A DNA stretch of 64,000 nucleotides from Gephyromycinifex aptenodytis. Its GTDB lineage: Bacteria; Actinomycetota; Actinomycetes; Actinomycetales; Dermatophilaceae. The position numbers and the translations under genes were made by a program. Shown in pieces: positions 25,387-33,118 of the stretch. Location of the stretch: positions 1,922,001 to 1,986,000 of the forward strand of contig NZ_CP051155.1 in NCBI RefSeq assembly GCF_012277275.1, read 5' to 3'. Within the stretch, counting starts at the first letter, position 1. Every line of letters starts with the position of its first letter. The notes under the pieces were generated by a model. That model made no database searches, was not told where the DNA came from, and saw nothing but the letters and a program-made list of their open reading frames with translations.

Positions 25387-27062
25387 CCATGAAGATCGAC
25401 CTGCTCATCACCGGCGCGAATGTCGTCACCCTCGATGACGAGCGACCCCGCTCAGGCGCCATCGCCATCCATCGGGGCCGCGTGCTCACCTGCGACGAGC
25501 GCGAGATCGAGGCGCTGCGCCCCGCCGTCACCGTCAATGCCGCCGGAGCCACGGTGGTGCCGGGGTTCGGCGACGCCCACAACCACATGGCCTGGTACGG
25601 GCTCTCCCTGGACGAGATCGACCTGATCGGCGTGACGGACATGGAGCGCCTGTACGCCCTGGTCGCCGAACGGGCCAAGCAGTTACCGCCCGAGCAGATG
25701 GTGATCGGCAGCGGTTACGACGACAACGTGCTCGGCGGCCACCCCGACCGCGACCGCCTCGACGAGGCCGCCGGTGGACGCCCGGTCTGGCTGAAACACC
25801 GTTCCGGCCACATGTGCACCGTCAACGGCACGATGTTGGAACGCTTGGCGGTGGACGAGGTCATCGAGGGTGGCCTCGTCGTCAGGAAAGGGGGCCGCCC
25901 CACCGGCCTGCTGGAGGAACAAGCCCAGAACCTCGTCGTCAGTCTCGTCACGCCCTACCCGCTGGACACCATCACCGACGCGCTGGCCCGCGCCTCGACG
26001 GTCTACGCCGGCCAGGGCCTCACCCACGTCACCGAATGCGGCATCGGCGCCGGCTGGTTGGGCAAGTCGCCGCTGGAGTTGGCCGCCTACCAACGCTGCC
26101 TGCAGCAAGGGCGCCTGGCGGTGCGGGCCCAGGTCATGCCGTGCGTCTCGGCCCTGCACAGCGTGCACGGCCACGAAGAAGACGGCATCGACTTCGGACT
26201 CGATCTGGGCATGCGCACCGGTTTCGGCGACGAGCATCTGCGCCTGGGCGCGATGAAGATCTGGACCGACGGTTCGATGCTCGGGCGCACCGCCGCGATG
26301 CAGGACCCGTACGAATGCCGCTGCGGCAGCGATGGGGTGGCCGGGAGCGGCTACCTCCAAGACGACCCCGAGCGAATGCGCACCCAGATTGTGGCCGCGC
26401 ACGCCGCCGGCTGGGACGTAGCAGCCCACGCCATCGGGGACGCAGCAATCGAGTTCGCCCTCGATGCTTTCGCCGCCGCCCAGCAGGCCTGCCCCCGCCC
26501 CGACGCCCGGCACCGCATCGAACACGCCGGGGTGGTCAGCGACGCCGCGATCATCCGATTCCAGCGCCTCGGGGTCACCCCGGTGCCACAGATGCGCTTC
26601 CTGTACGACCTCGGCGATTCGATGGTCACCGCGGTCGGGCAGCAGCGCAGCCACCTGCTCTACCGGCACGCATCATTCCTCGCGGCCGGGGTGCGGGTGC
26701 CCGGCAGCAGCGACCGACCCGTCGCCGACGGCCGACCGCTGGCCGGAATCGCCACGATGCAGGACCGCCTGTCCAGCTCGGGGGCGCTCATCGGCGCCGA
26801 CGAACGGGTAGAAGCGATGACCGCGCTTCGTGCCTACACCACCGATGCCGCGTGGATGGCTCGCGACGAGCACCGCCGCGGTCGACTGTCCCCCGGCATG
26901 CTCGCCGACCTCGTCCTCCTCGACACCGACATCACCGCTGCCCCGCCCGAGAACGTCGCCGACGCCGTCGTCCTGGCAACGCTGCTCGGCGGCCACGCCA
27001 CCCACGACAGCGGCCTCGACCTGCCCACACCCCCTGCCCCCCTCTCCGGAGATGCCCGATGA
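25383..27062 (+). CDS. Amidohydrolase family 3 (YtcJ-like) metal-dependent hydrolase
   Basis: This 559-residue TIM-barrel amidohydrolase follows the urease alpha-like gene with an ATGA overlap. Metal-binding and active-site motifs are the HxH pair in GDAHNHMAWYG (near residue 62), MKIWTDGSMLGRT, AAHAIGDAAIEFALDAF (His and Asp-containing helix) and HRIEHAGVVSD. The C-terminal composite-barrel strand reads RGRLSPGMLADLVLLD. The family hydrolyses C-N bonds in a wide range of amides, carbamates and cyclic ureides, and individual substrates are seldom predictable. Operon context suggests a step before or after the urease-like enzyme on a nitrogen-rich compound. Confidence 0.88.
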   Translation: MTMKIDLLITGANVVTLDDERPRSGAIAIHRGRVLTCDEREIEALRPAVTVNAAGATVVPGFGDAHNHMAWYGLSLDEIDLIGVTDMERLYALVAERAKQLPPEQMVIGSGYDDNVLGGHPDRDRLDEAAGGRPVWLKHRSGHMCTVNGTMLERLAVDEVIEGGLVVRKGGRPTGLLEEQAQNLVVSLVTPYPLDTITDALARASTVYAGQGLTHVTECGIGAGWLGKSPLELAAYQRCLQQGRLAVRAQVMPCVSALHSVHGHEEDGIDFGLDLGMRTGFGDEHLRLGAMKIWTDGSMLGRTAAMQDPYECRCGSDGVAGSGYLQDDPERMRTQIVAAHAAGWDVAAHAIGDAAIEFALDAFAAAQQACPRPDARHRIEHAGVVSDAAIIRFQRLGVTPVPQMRFLYDLGDSMVTAVGQQRSHLLYRHASFLAAGVRVPGSSDRPVADGRPLAGIATMQDRLSSSGALIGADERVEAMTALRAYTTDAAWMARDEHRRGRLSPGMLADLVLLDTDITAAPPENVADAVVLATLLGGHATHDSGLDLPTPPAPLSGDAR

Positions 27063-27172
27063 GCCTGAGCGCTACCCCGTCCATCCCGCCCGATCCCAGC
27101 ATCACCGCCACGGACCGGCAGCCGGCCGAGACGGAACTGTCAGAGAGCACCCGAGAGAGGGGGCGCGCGTGA
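27059..27172 (+). CDS. Possible 37-residue peptide bridging two overlapping genes
   Basis: The ATG at 27059 overlaps the amidohydrolase stop as ATGA, and the TGA at 27170-27172 overlaps the GTG start of the next gene as GTGA. The product would be a small Ser/Thr/Pro-rich acidic peptide with no recognisable motif. It may be a real micro-gene or simply a coupling leader that carries ribosomes to the ThDP enzyme start. Alternatively the next gene starts at the ATG at 27052 and no small gene exists. Confidence 0.3.
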   Translation: MSLSATPSIPPDPSITATDRQPAETELSESTRERGRA

Positions 27173-28830
27173 GTTCCCCAGCCACCTCAGCGCAGCGCAA
27201 CTCCCGTTCTGCAGGCCACGCCATCGTCGCCCAACTGCAAGCCCAGGGCATCCAGCGCGCTTACCTGGTGCCCGGCGAGAGCTTCCTGGACGTGCTGGAC
27301 GGCCTGCACGAATCCAGCATCGAGGCCGTCGTGTGCCGACAAGAAGGCGGCGCCGGATTCATGGCGCTGGCTGAAGGCCGCATCGGTCCCGCCCGGGGCG
27401 CGCTACCCGGCGTCGCGATGGTCACCCGCGGGCCGGGCGCGGCGAACGCCATGATCGCCGTGCACACCGCCTACCAGGACGCCACCCCGATGGTGTTGTT
27501 CATCGGGCTGATCCCGATGCGCGACCGCGATCGTGAGTCGTTCCAGGAGTTCGACCCCAAGGCGTGGTTCGGCTCGACGACGAAACGAGTCTGGGTCTTG
27601 GACGATCCCGACCAGGCCCCCAGCGTCGTCCGCGATGCCTGCCACCTGGCCGTCAGCGGCCGCCCCGGGCCGGTAGTCGTCGCCCTCCCCGAGGACGTGC
27701 TGGTCCAACCCTGCACCGCACCGCCCGCAGCGCCACGGGCCCTGCCCACCTGGTCGGGACTGGACCCGGCGCCGGTCCTGCACCCGCTGGCTAGCGCCAC
27801 CGCCCCCCTGGTGGTCGTGGGCGGAGACCGAATCAGCGCCGCGGGCGCACGCGACCTGGCCCGCTGGGCCCAGGCGTGGCAGTTGCCGGTGCTCAGCGAC
27901 TGGCGAACCCAGGACATGCTCGATCACGACAGCCCCTCGTGGTGCGGCTTCCTGGGCTACGGCGGATCCCCCGCTGCGGCGGAGCTGCTGCGAAGTGCCG
28001 ACGCCGTCTTGTTCCTGGGATGCCTGAACACTGACGTACTCAGCAGCGGATACACCCCAGGCGCCGACGGGCGCTGGGTCGGCGTCGTCGGCACCGACCC
28101 AGACCTGCTCGGCCACGACGGCAACGTCGATGCCCATCTGCTCGGTGGCATCAACGAGTTCGCCGCCGCAGCCGCCGCAGCGGAGGTTCCTCGCCAGCGC
28201 CCGTGGGCGGCGCGCACCGCGCAGGCCCGAGCTGCCCAAGCCCAGTTCGCCACTCCTAGACCCGACGGGCCGGGCTGGGGCGTCGACCTCGGGGCTCTGA
28301 TGGAGGACTGCGCGCAACGCCTCCCCGAGGACGCCGTCATCACCTACGGCGCGGGTAACCATGCGTTGTGGGCGCAGCGCTACCTGGTACACCACCGACC
28401 CGGCACCCTCGTCGCGCCGCGTAACGGCGCGATGGGCGTGGGAATCCCAGCTGCGGTGGCGGCCGGGCTGATCCACCCCGGGCGGCGGGTCCTGTCCGTC
28501 GCCGGTGACGGCTGCTTTCTGATGAACGCTCAAGAGCTGGCCGTGGCGGCAGCAGCCGGCGTCCGACTGTGTGTGCTCGTGGTCGACAACAGCCAGTACG
28601 GCACGATCCGGGAGCACCAGGAGCGGCACTATCCCGGCCGGGTCAGCGGCACCGGGCTGAGCAATCCCGACTTCGCGATGTACGCCCGCTCCTTCGGGGC
28701 CCTCGGCTTGAGCGCCGCCACCACGAGCGAGGCGATCGAGGCAGTGGCCGAGGCGTTCGCGTACGACGCCCTCAGCCTGATCCACCTGCGCGTCGACCCT
28801 GACCTGGCCGGGCCGGCAGCGATGCGGTGA
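27169..28830 (+). CDS. Thiamine-diphosphate-dependent enzyme, acetolactate-synthase-like
   Basis: This 553-residue protein has the three ThDP-enzyme domains. The N-terminal PYR domain carries the cofactor-activating Glu (CRQEGGAGFMA, near residue 50) and the MVTRGPGAANAM motif. A central TPP-fold domain follows (residues about 190-330). The C-terminal PP domain has GDGCFLMNAQELAVAAAAG, and N474-type metal ligation follows in VVDNSQYGT. The GTG start at 27169 follows GAGAGGGGG and overlaps the preceding reading frame. It is the last gene of the urease-like operon. The family includes acetolactate synthase, sulfoacetaldehyde acetyltransferase and cyclic-dione hydrolases; a lyase or ligase acting on a ring-opened product is possible but unproven. 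Confidence 0.85.
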   Translation: MSSPATSAQRNSRSAGHAIVAQLQAQGIQRAYLVPGESFLDVLDGLHESSIEAVVCRQEGGAGFMALAEGRIGPARGALPGVAMVTRGPGAANAMIAVHTAYQDATPMVLFIGLIPMRDRDRESFQEFDPKAWFGSTTKRVWVLDDPDQAPSVVRDACHLAVSGRPGPVVVALPEDVLVQPCTAPPAAPRALPTWSGLDPAPVLHPLASATAPLVVVGGDRISAAGARDLARWAQAWQLPVLSDWRTQDMLDHDSPSWCGFLGYGGSPAAAELLRSADAVLFLGCLNTDVLSSGYTPGADGRWVGVVGTDPDLLGHDGNVDAHLLGGINEFAAAAAAAEVPRQRPWAARTAQARAAQAQFATPRPDGPGWGVDLGALMEDCAQRLPEDAVITYGAGNHALWAQRYLVHHRPGTLVAPRNGAMGVGIPAAVAAGLIHPGRRVLSVAGDGCFLMNAQELAVAAAAGVRLCVLVVDNSQYGTIREHQERHYPGRVSGTGLSNPDFAMYARSFGALGLSAATTSEAIEAVAEAFAYDALSLIHLRVDPDLAGPAAMR

Positions 28831-28904
28831 CAGTGCAGCCGCACGCCTGCGAGGGCGCTAACACATCCCCAGCGGGACTCAGCCCAACATCCCCCTGATG
28901 TATC

Positions 28905-28975
28905 TATCGAGGTCCCAAAAGTAAGGACTTAGTCAAGTTTCCTTTTGTAATCGGCAAAAATCCTCGCGTATGGTC
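28905..28975. other. AT-rich upstream segment with imperfect inverted repeat
   Basis: The gap 28831-29064 contains a stretch of clearly lower GC than its surroundings. AAAAG and ACTT on the left face AAGT and CTTTT on the right around 28916-28946. It could be the end of the urease-like operon or the promoter/operator of the small Cys-rich gene at 29065. No assigned element. Confidence 0.35.
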
Positions 28976-29064
28976 AGCGAATCGGCGCAACCAGGCGGGG
29001 CCTGGGGCATGCCGTGGGGACCGAAATCGCCGACGGGGGTCGGTGTGACAAACAAGGGGAACGC

Positions 29065-29367
29065 ATGAACTACGACGCGAGCTTGACCTGTGCCAGCTGC
29101 CGAGGCTGGTCGTGCATGTCCTGCGTGGCTGCACGACCCCACGAGGTCTGCCTGAACGACTGCCCCGAATGCGACGACCCGCGCGCAGCCGTCGAAGAGC
29201 CCTGGGACGCGCCTGTTCCGGTGGGCCGCAGCCAGGTCTACGCGGCCTACCCCGTCAAGCACGAACAATGGCGTCGCCCAGAGGTCACCGCGCGCCGTCG
29301 CGATGCGCTGGCGACGATCCGCAACGGCCGTCACGCCCGGCGTCGGGCGACCCGCCTGGTCGGCTGA
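29065..29367 (+). CDS. Small Cys-rich protein, putative zinc-binding
   Basis: This 100-residue protein is not one I recognise. It starts at an ATG preceded by AAGGGGAA and has seven cysteines between residues 9 and 35, spaced C-x2-C-x4-C-x2-C-x8-C-x3-C-x2-C. That arrangement suggests a compact zinc-ribbon or double-knuckle. The rest is basic and Arg-rich (RRPEVTARRRD, RHARRRATR), which would suit nucleic-acid binding. Its last 83 bp overlap the 3' end of the convergent YihY/BrkB gene. The upstream region is AT-rich, suggesting its own promoter. Function unknown. Confidence 0.65.
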   Translation: MNYDASLTCASCRGWSCMSCVAARPHEVCLNDCPECDDPRAAVEEPWDAPVPVGRSQVYAAYPVKHEQWRRPEVTARRRDALATIRNGRHARRRATRLVG

Positions 29368-30586
29368 GCTCGCGCTCGCGTTCTCCGGCGCGGGGCGCAG
29401 TCCCGGACTCGCGCCCCTGCCGGTCGGCATCATCCAGACCGGGCACCCCGCGCAGATCTTCCGGGTCGACCAGCAGCGAACCGGTGACTTTATGGTGCGG
29501 CCAGTCCAGGGTCCGCGGGACAGTCATCGTCACGTAGTTGGGCCGTTCCCGAGCGCGGATGTCCTCGGCCGTGATCGGCAGGAGGGGTTGCGGCGGGTTC
29601 GCCGTCCACGCCGCGATGAACATCGTGAAACGAAGAGCCAGGTTGATCCACAGCAGCAACGTGACGATCGCCGCGAACGAAGCCAGCAGCGGATCATCGA
29701 TGGATCCCAGCAACGACGTCCCCCCCAAACGCAACACGCCGGTACCTGCCGCGCCGAACAACGCACCGGCGATGAGGTCGCGGCGTGGCGGGCGCACTCC
29801 GGCGGTGACGCTGAACAACATGAGGAAGACGCACGTGTCGACCAGGGCAGCCGCGCCCCAGGCCGCGCTGCGCAACGCCACTCCGACCCCGGGCCCGCTC
29901 ACCCCCAGTACGTCGAACACGGCCCCGCCGGCGAAGGAAGCGGCCGAACCCAACACCGAGGCCAGCAGCACCCCGCCGCCCAGGACGATGAAACCGACCA
30001 GGTCCCGCGTCTTGCCGTAGAGGAAGGGCACCGGGGCACCCGCCAGCCCGAACATGGCGCGGATGGATCTGCGCAGCCCCGTCATCATCGCCAACGCCGT
30101 CCACAACACGACGATCGAGGAAACGATCGTGGTCCACGACCATGGGTCGTCGGCGATGAGCGTCTCCGGTTTGACCAGACCCGATCCCTGGCCGCGATCA
30201 ATGAGGCCGGGCAACACCTCTTCAACCGCTTGCAGCGCCATCTCCATCAACTCGGGTCGACTCCCGAGGAAGGCGCGCAGCACATTGATGATGATCGTCA
30301 GCGCAGCCGTCACCGATAGCAGCGCCGAGTAGGTCACTCCGCCGGAGAACAGCGCACCGCGCCCGAAGTGGTACCGCAGCCCGGCGCGCACCAGACGAAA
30401 CCGCATCGCGCGGGCGCACAGCCGCCCTCCGACACGCCAGACCCGGGCTATCGGGGAAGGAAGCTCGCCCCGCTTATGCGACATGGGGGTCACCGTAGCG
30501 GCAGCGACCGGCCCCGGGGGAGCACCGACGCTGCTTTTTGACTGAGCCAACCCCCGGATTCGGCCGAGGGTGGTGTTCGGGCTCAC
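29285..30586 (-). CDS. YihY/BrkB-family inner membrane protein
   Basis: This membrane protein of up to 433 residues has the family's about six-helix core. It begins with GRGALFSGGVTYSALLSVTAALTII, and continues through IVLGGGVLLASVLGSAASF, DLIAGALFGAAGTGVL and ASFAAIVTLLLWINLALRF. A long charged C-terminal tail (about 90 residues) follows. The family is annotated as virulence factor BrkB or ribonuclease BN, but its real role is unknown. The start is uncertain: the GTG at 30586 gives the longest form and the ATG at 30484 a shorter one, and neither has a good ribosome site. It is divergent from the DAACS symporter gene. Confidence 0.85.
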   Translation of the reverse strand: MSPNTTLGRIRGLAQSKSSVGAPPGPVAAATVTPMSHKRGELPSPIARVWRVGGRLCARAMRFRLVRAGLRYHFGRGALFSGGVTYSALLSVTAALTIIINVLRAFLGSRPELMEMALQAVEEVLPGLIDRGQGSGLVKPETLIADDPWSWTTIVSSIVVLWTALAMMTGLRRSIRAMFGLAGAPVPFLYGKTRDLVGFIVLGGGVLLASVLGSAASFAGGAVFDVLGVSGPGVGVALRSAAWGAAALVDTCVFLMLFSVTAGVRPPRRDLIAGALFGAAGTGVLRLGGTSLLGSIDDPLLASFAAIVTLLLWINLALRFTMFIAAWTANPPQPLLPITAEDIRARERPNYVTMTVPRTLDWPHHKVTGSLLVDPEDLRGVPGLDDADRQGRESGTAPRAGERERELSRPGGSPDAGRDGRCGSSPAHRDGAR

Positions 30587-30643
30587 GAAACCGTCATAGC
30601 CGTAAAGCCGACGGGCTTGTGGTGGGGGTCCTAGGCTGCGCCC

Positions 30644-31888
30644 ATGGTCAATAAGGATCGGCGCAAGGTAGGCCTGCTGCCAAAAATCATCATCGCCATC
30701 ATTCTCGGCATCGTCTGCGGGTTGTTCTTCCCTGAGTGGCTCACGAGAGTATTCGTCACGTTCAACGGGCTCTTCGGCAACTTCCTGTCATTCGTCATCC
30801 CCCTGATCATCCTGGGGTTGATCGCCCCGGCCATCTCCGAGCTGGGCAAGGGCGCCGGTAAGTGGCTCGCTGTGACTGCCGGGATCGCCTATACCTCCAC
30901 TATTTTTGCCGGTCTGCTCGGGTTCGCGGTCAGCATGGCGGTTTTGCCGCGGCTGCTGGCTAACAAGCAGGTCGGCGCGGTCACTAACCCTGAAGATGCG
31001 CTCCTGCAGCCCTACTTCACGGTCGAGATGGCCCCGGTCTTCAGCGTCATGACAGCCCTGGTCCTCGCCTTCATCCTCGGGGTGGCGATGACGGTCATCG
31101 AAGGTAAATCATTGCAGCGTGGACTCATTGAGTTCCGCGCCATCGTCAACATCGTCATCAGCGCGATCATCATCCCGTTGCTGCCGCTGTACATCTTCGG
31201 CGTCTTCCTCAACATGACCGCCGCCGGTGAGGTATTCAACGTCATCACTACATTCCTCGGCGTCATCATCATGGTTTTCGTCCTGACCGTGATTCTGTTG
31301 CTCATCCAGTACGCCGTGGCCGGAGCGATCGTGCACCGCAACCCGTTCAAGATGCTGGCGACGATGCTGCCCGCCTACGCGACCGCGTTGGGCACCTCTT
31401 CTTCGGCCGCCACCATCCCGGTGACGCTGCGCCAGGCCATCGCCTCCGGCGTCTCCACCCCCGTCGCCTCGTTCACCATCCCGTTGTGCGCCACCATTCA
31501 CCTGGCCGGCTCCACGATGAAGATCACCTGCTTCTCGTTGGCCGTGATGATCCTGTACGGGCTGCCCATCAGCACCCCGACGATCATCGGATTCATCTTC
31601 ATGCTCGGCATCACAATGGTCGCGGCTCCCGGCGTGCCCGGCGGCGCGATCATGACGGCGGCCGGTCTGCTCAGCACCATGCTGGGCTTCACCGAGCCCC
31701 AGGTCGGGTTGATGATCGCCACCTACATCGCCATCGACTCCTTCGGTACCGCCACGAACGTCACCGGCGACGGCGCTATCGCCCACATCGTCGACAAAAT
31801 CACGGCCCGCTCCAACGCCCGCAACGGCATCGCTGTCGAACAGGACACCCCTGGCACCGCTACCGGCGGCGCCACCGTGGCTGGCTAG
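30644..31888 (+). CDS. Dicarboxylate/amino acid:cation (DAACS, GltP/SstT-type) symporter
   Basis: This 414-residue secondary transporter has the DAACS signature: the serine-rich hairpin TALGTSSSAATIPVTL, then the GSTMKITCF-type helix 7 region where many members have NMDG, and MVAAPGVPGGAIM before hairpin 2. The final helix has SFGTATNVTGDGAIA, with the cation/substrate-binding Asn and Asp. About eight helices plus two re-entrant hairpins are expected. The family imports glutamate, aspartate, serine/threonine or C4-dicarboxylates with Na+ or H+. It is a single-gene unit with a strong terminator; the substrate cannot be fixed by eye. Confidence 0.9.
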   Translation: MVNKDRRKVGLLPKIIIAIILGIVCGLFFPEWLTRVFVTFNGLFGNFLSFVIPLIILGLIAPAISELGKGAGKWLAVTAGIAYTSTIFAGLLGFAVSMAVLPRLLANKQVGAVTNPEDALLQPYFTVEMAPVFSVMTALVLAFILGVAMTVIEGKSLQRGLIEFRAIVNIVISAIIIPLLPLYIFGVFLNMTAAGEVFNVITTFLGVIIMVFVLTVILLLIQYAVAGAIVHRNPFKMLATMLPAYATALGTSSSAATIPVTLRQAIASGVSTPVASFTIPLCATIHLAGSTMKITCFSLAVMILYGLPISTPTIIGFIFMLGITMVAAPGVPGGAIMTAAGLLSTMLGFTEPQVGLMIATYIAIDSFGTATNVTGDGAIAHIVDKITARSNARNGIAVEQDTPGTATGGATVAG

Positions 31889-31908
31889 CCAGCCCGAACT
31901 CGCCTAGC

Positions 31909-31946
31909 AACGCCCCGGTCGCGACCCTCGCCGCGACCGGGGCGTT
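31909..31946. terminator. Bidirectional terminator
   Basis: A perfect 15-bp stem (31909-31923 with 31932-31946) has an eight-base loop between the convergent symporter and esterase genes. Confidence 0.88.
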
Positions 31947-31948
31947 CC

Positions 31949-32941
31949 TCATGAGACGTGCGCGTCCAGGAAACTCAGCATCTGGTTGCGGATCGCCTCG
32001 TCCTGGAAGAACTTGGGGTCAGCGTGACCGGTGTCGATGATCGTCAGCTCGGTGGGCACCGAAGCCTTCTGCAGGGCGTCGCGCATGCGTTCGGCCTGCG
32101 CGAACGGCGCCGTGCAGTCTTGGCGGCCAGCGAACATGATCATCGCTGGGGACTGCTCGTTGATGTAGGTCAGCGGGCTCGCCGAATCGGCGATCTTGCC
32201 GCCCTGCTCGCTGCCGGGGTCGGCGCCGATCAGTTGCCCGTGGGAGGAATCGGCCCCCGTGCGTTCCGGGTCGCATCCCTGTGCCTGTTGGTCCGGGATC
32301 CGGCCCCGCAGGTCGTACAGGCCGTAGTACCCGACGACGGCATCGACCTTGCTGTCGGTGGAGGTCTCGCCCAAGGTTCCCTGCACGGTCTCGTCACCGG
32401 CGGCCATCGCCACCAGCGAGGACAAGTGCGCCCCCGCGGAGTCTCCGCCGAGCGCAAAGCGCTCCGGGTCCAGGCCGAACTCCGCGGCGTGGGCCTTCAA
32501 GTACCGCACCGAGGCTGCGATGTCGTGGGTGGGCGCCGGGAAGGTGTTGGCCGGGGCGAGTCGATAGTTGACGCTGGCGATCGCATACCCGTGCTCCAGC
32601 AGCGCCTGCTTCATCTCATCCATATGGATGTCGGTATTCGCCAGGTCCGCTTTCTCACCGGCGCGCCATCCCCCGCCGTGCGCCCACACCAACACCGGGA
32701 ACGGTCCACTGCCCTGGGGGGTGAAGATGTCTAGTGTGTGTTCGGGCATCCCGTCGTCCACATAGTGGATGTCGAGACGTTCAGGTTGCGGATCGCTCAC
32801 ACCGGCTGCTGCGGTCGTGCTTTCCGGCGACCCGGCGGTCCCGTCGTCCGTTGGAGAGTCCGCGGATTTCGTTGCGGCTCCTGAACATCCGGCACCCAGA
32901 ACGGCAACAGCCGCGGCCAGCACAAGCAATCTTCTACGCAT
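31949..32941 (-). CDS. Secreted lipoprotein esterase, HSL-type alpha/beta-hydrolase
   Basis: This 330-residue hydrolase carries a signal peptide and lipobox (LGAGC, Cys19), so it should be anchored outside the membrane. A Ser/Thr-rich linker follows. The catalytic features are complete: HGGGW oxyanion motif (near residue 89), GDSAGAH nucleophile elbow, and His in DTGHADPKF near the C-terminus, with a likely Asp in AGRQDCTAPF. The motifs are those of the hormone-sensitive lipase/carboxylesterase family. It is a single gene; small acyl esters are likely substrates. Confidence 0.9.
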   Translation of the reverse strand: MRRRLLVLAAAVAVLGAGCSGAATKSADSPTDDGTAGSPESTTAAAGVSDPQPERLDIHYVDDGMPEHTLDIFTPQGSGPFPVLVWAHGGGWRAGEKADLANTDIHMDEMKQALLEHGYAIASVNYRLAPANTFPAPTHDIAASVRYLKAHAAEFGLDPERFALGGDSAGAHLSSLVAMAAGDETVQGTLGETSTDSKVDAVVGYYGLYDLRGRIPDQQAQGCDPERTGADSSHGQLIGADPGSEQGGKIADSASPLTYINEQSPAMIMFAGRQDCTAPFAQAERMRDALQKASVPTELTIIDTGHADPKFFQDEAIRNQMLSFLDAHVS

Positions 32942-33118
32942 GTTCTCCCCCTTGTTTCAGGCCTGGATGGCCTTATCCCTGCAGAGAGGGTAACCACCTC
33001 TCGGCAGTGCTGGTCCCGTTGCGTGCATGAGCAAACGAGCCCTGTTGGACGAGCGTATAGAGTAAGGGTCGAAGACCTCTGGGGGTGGAGGGAAACGCTC
33101 TATTTTGGGGGACCCTGA

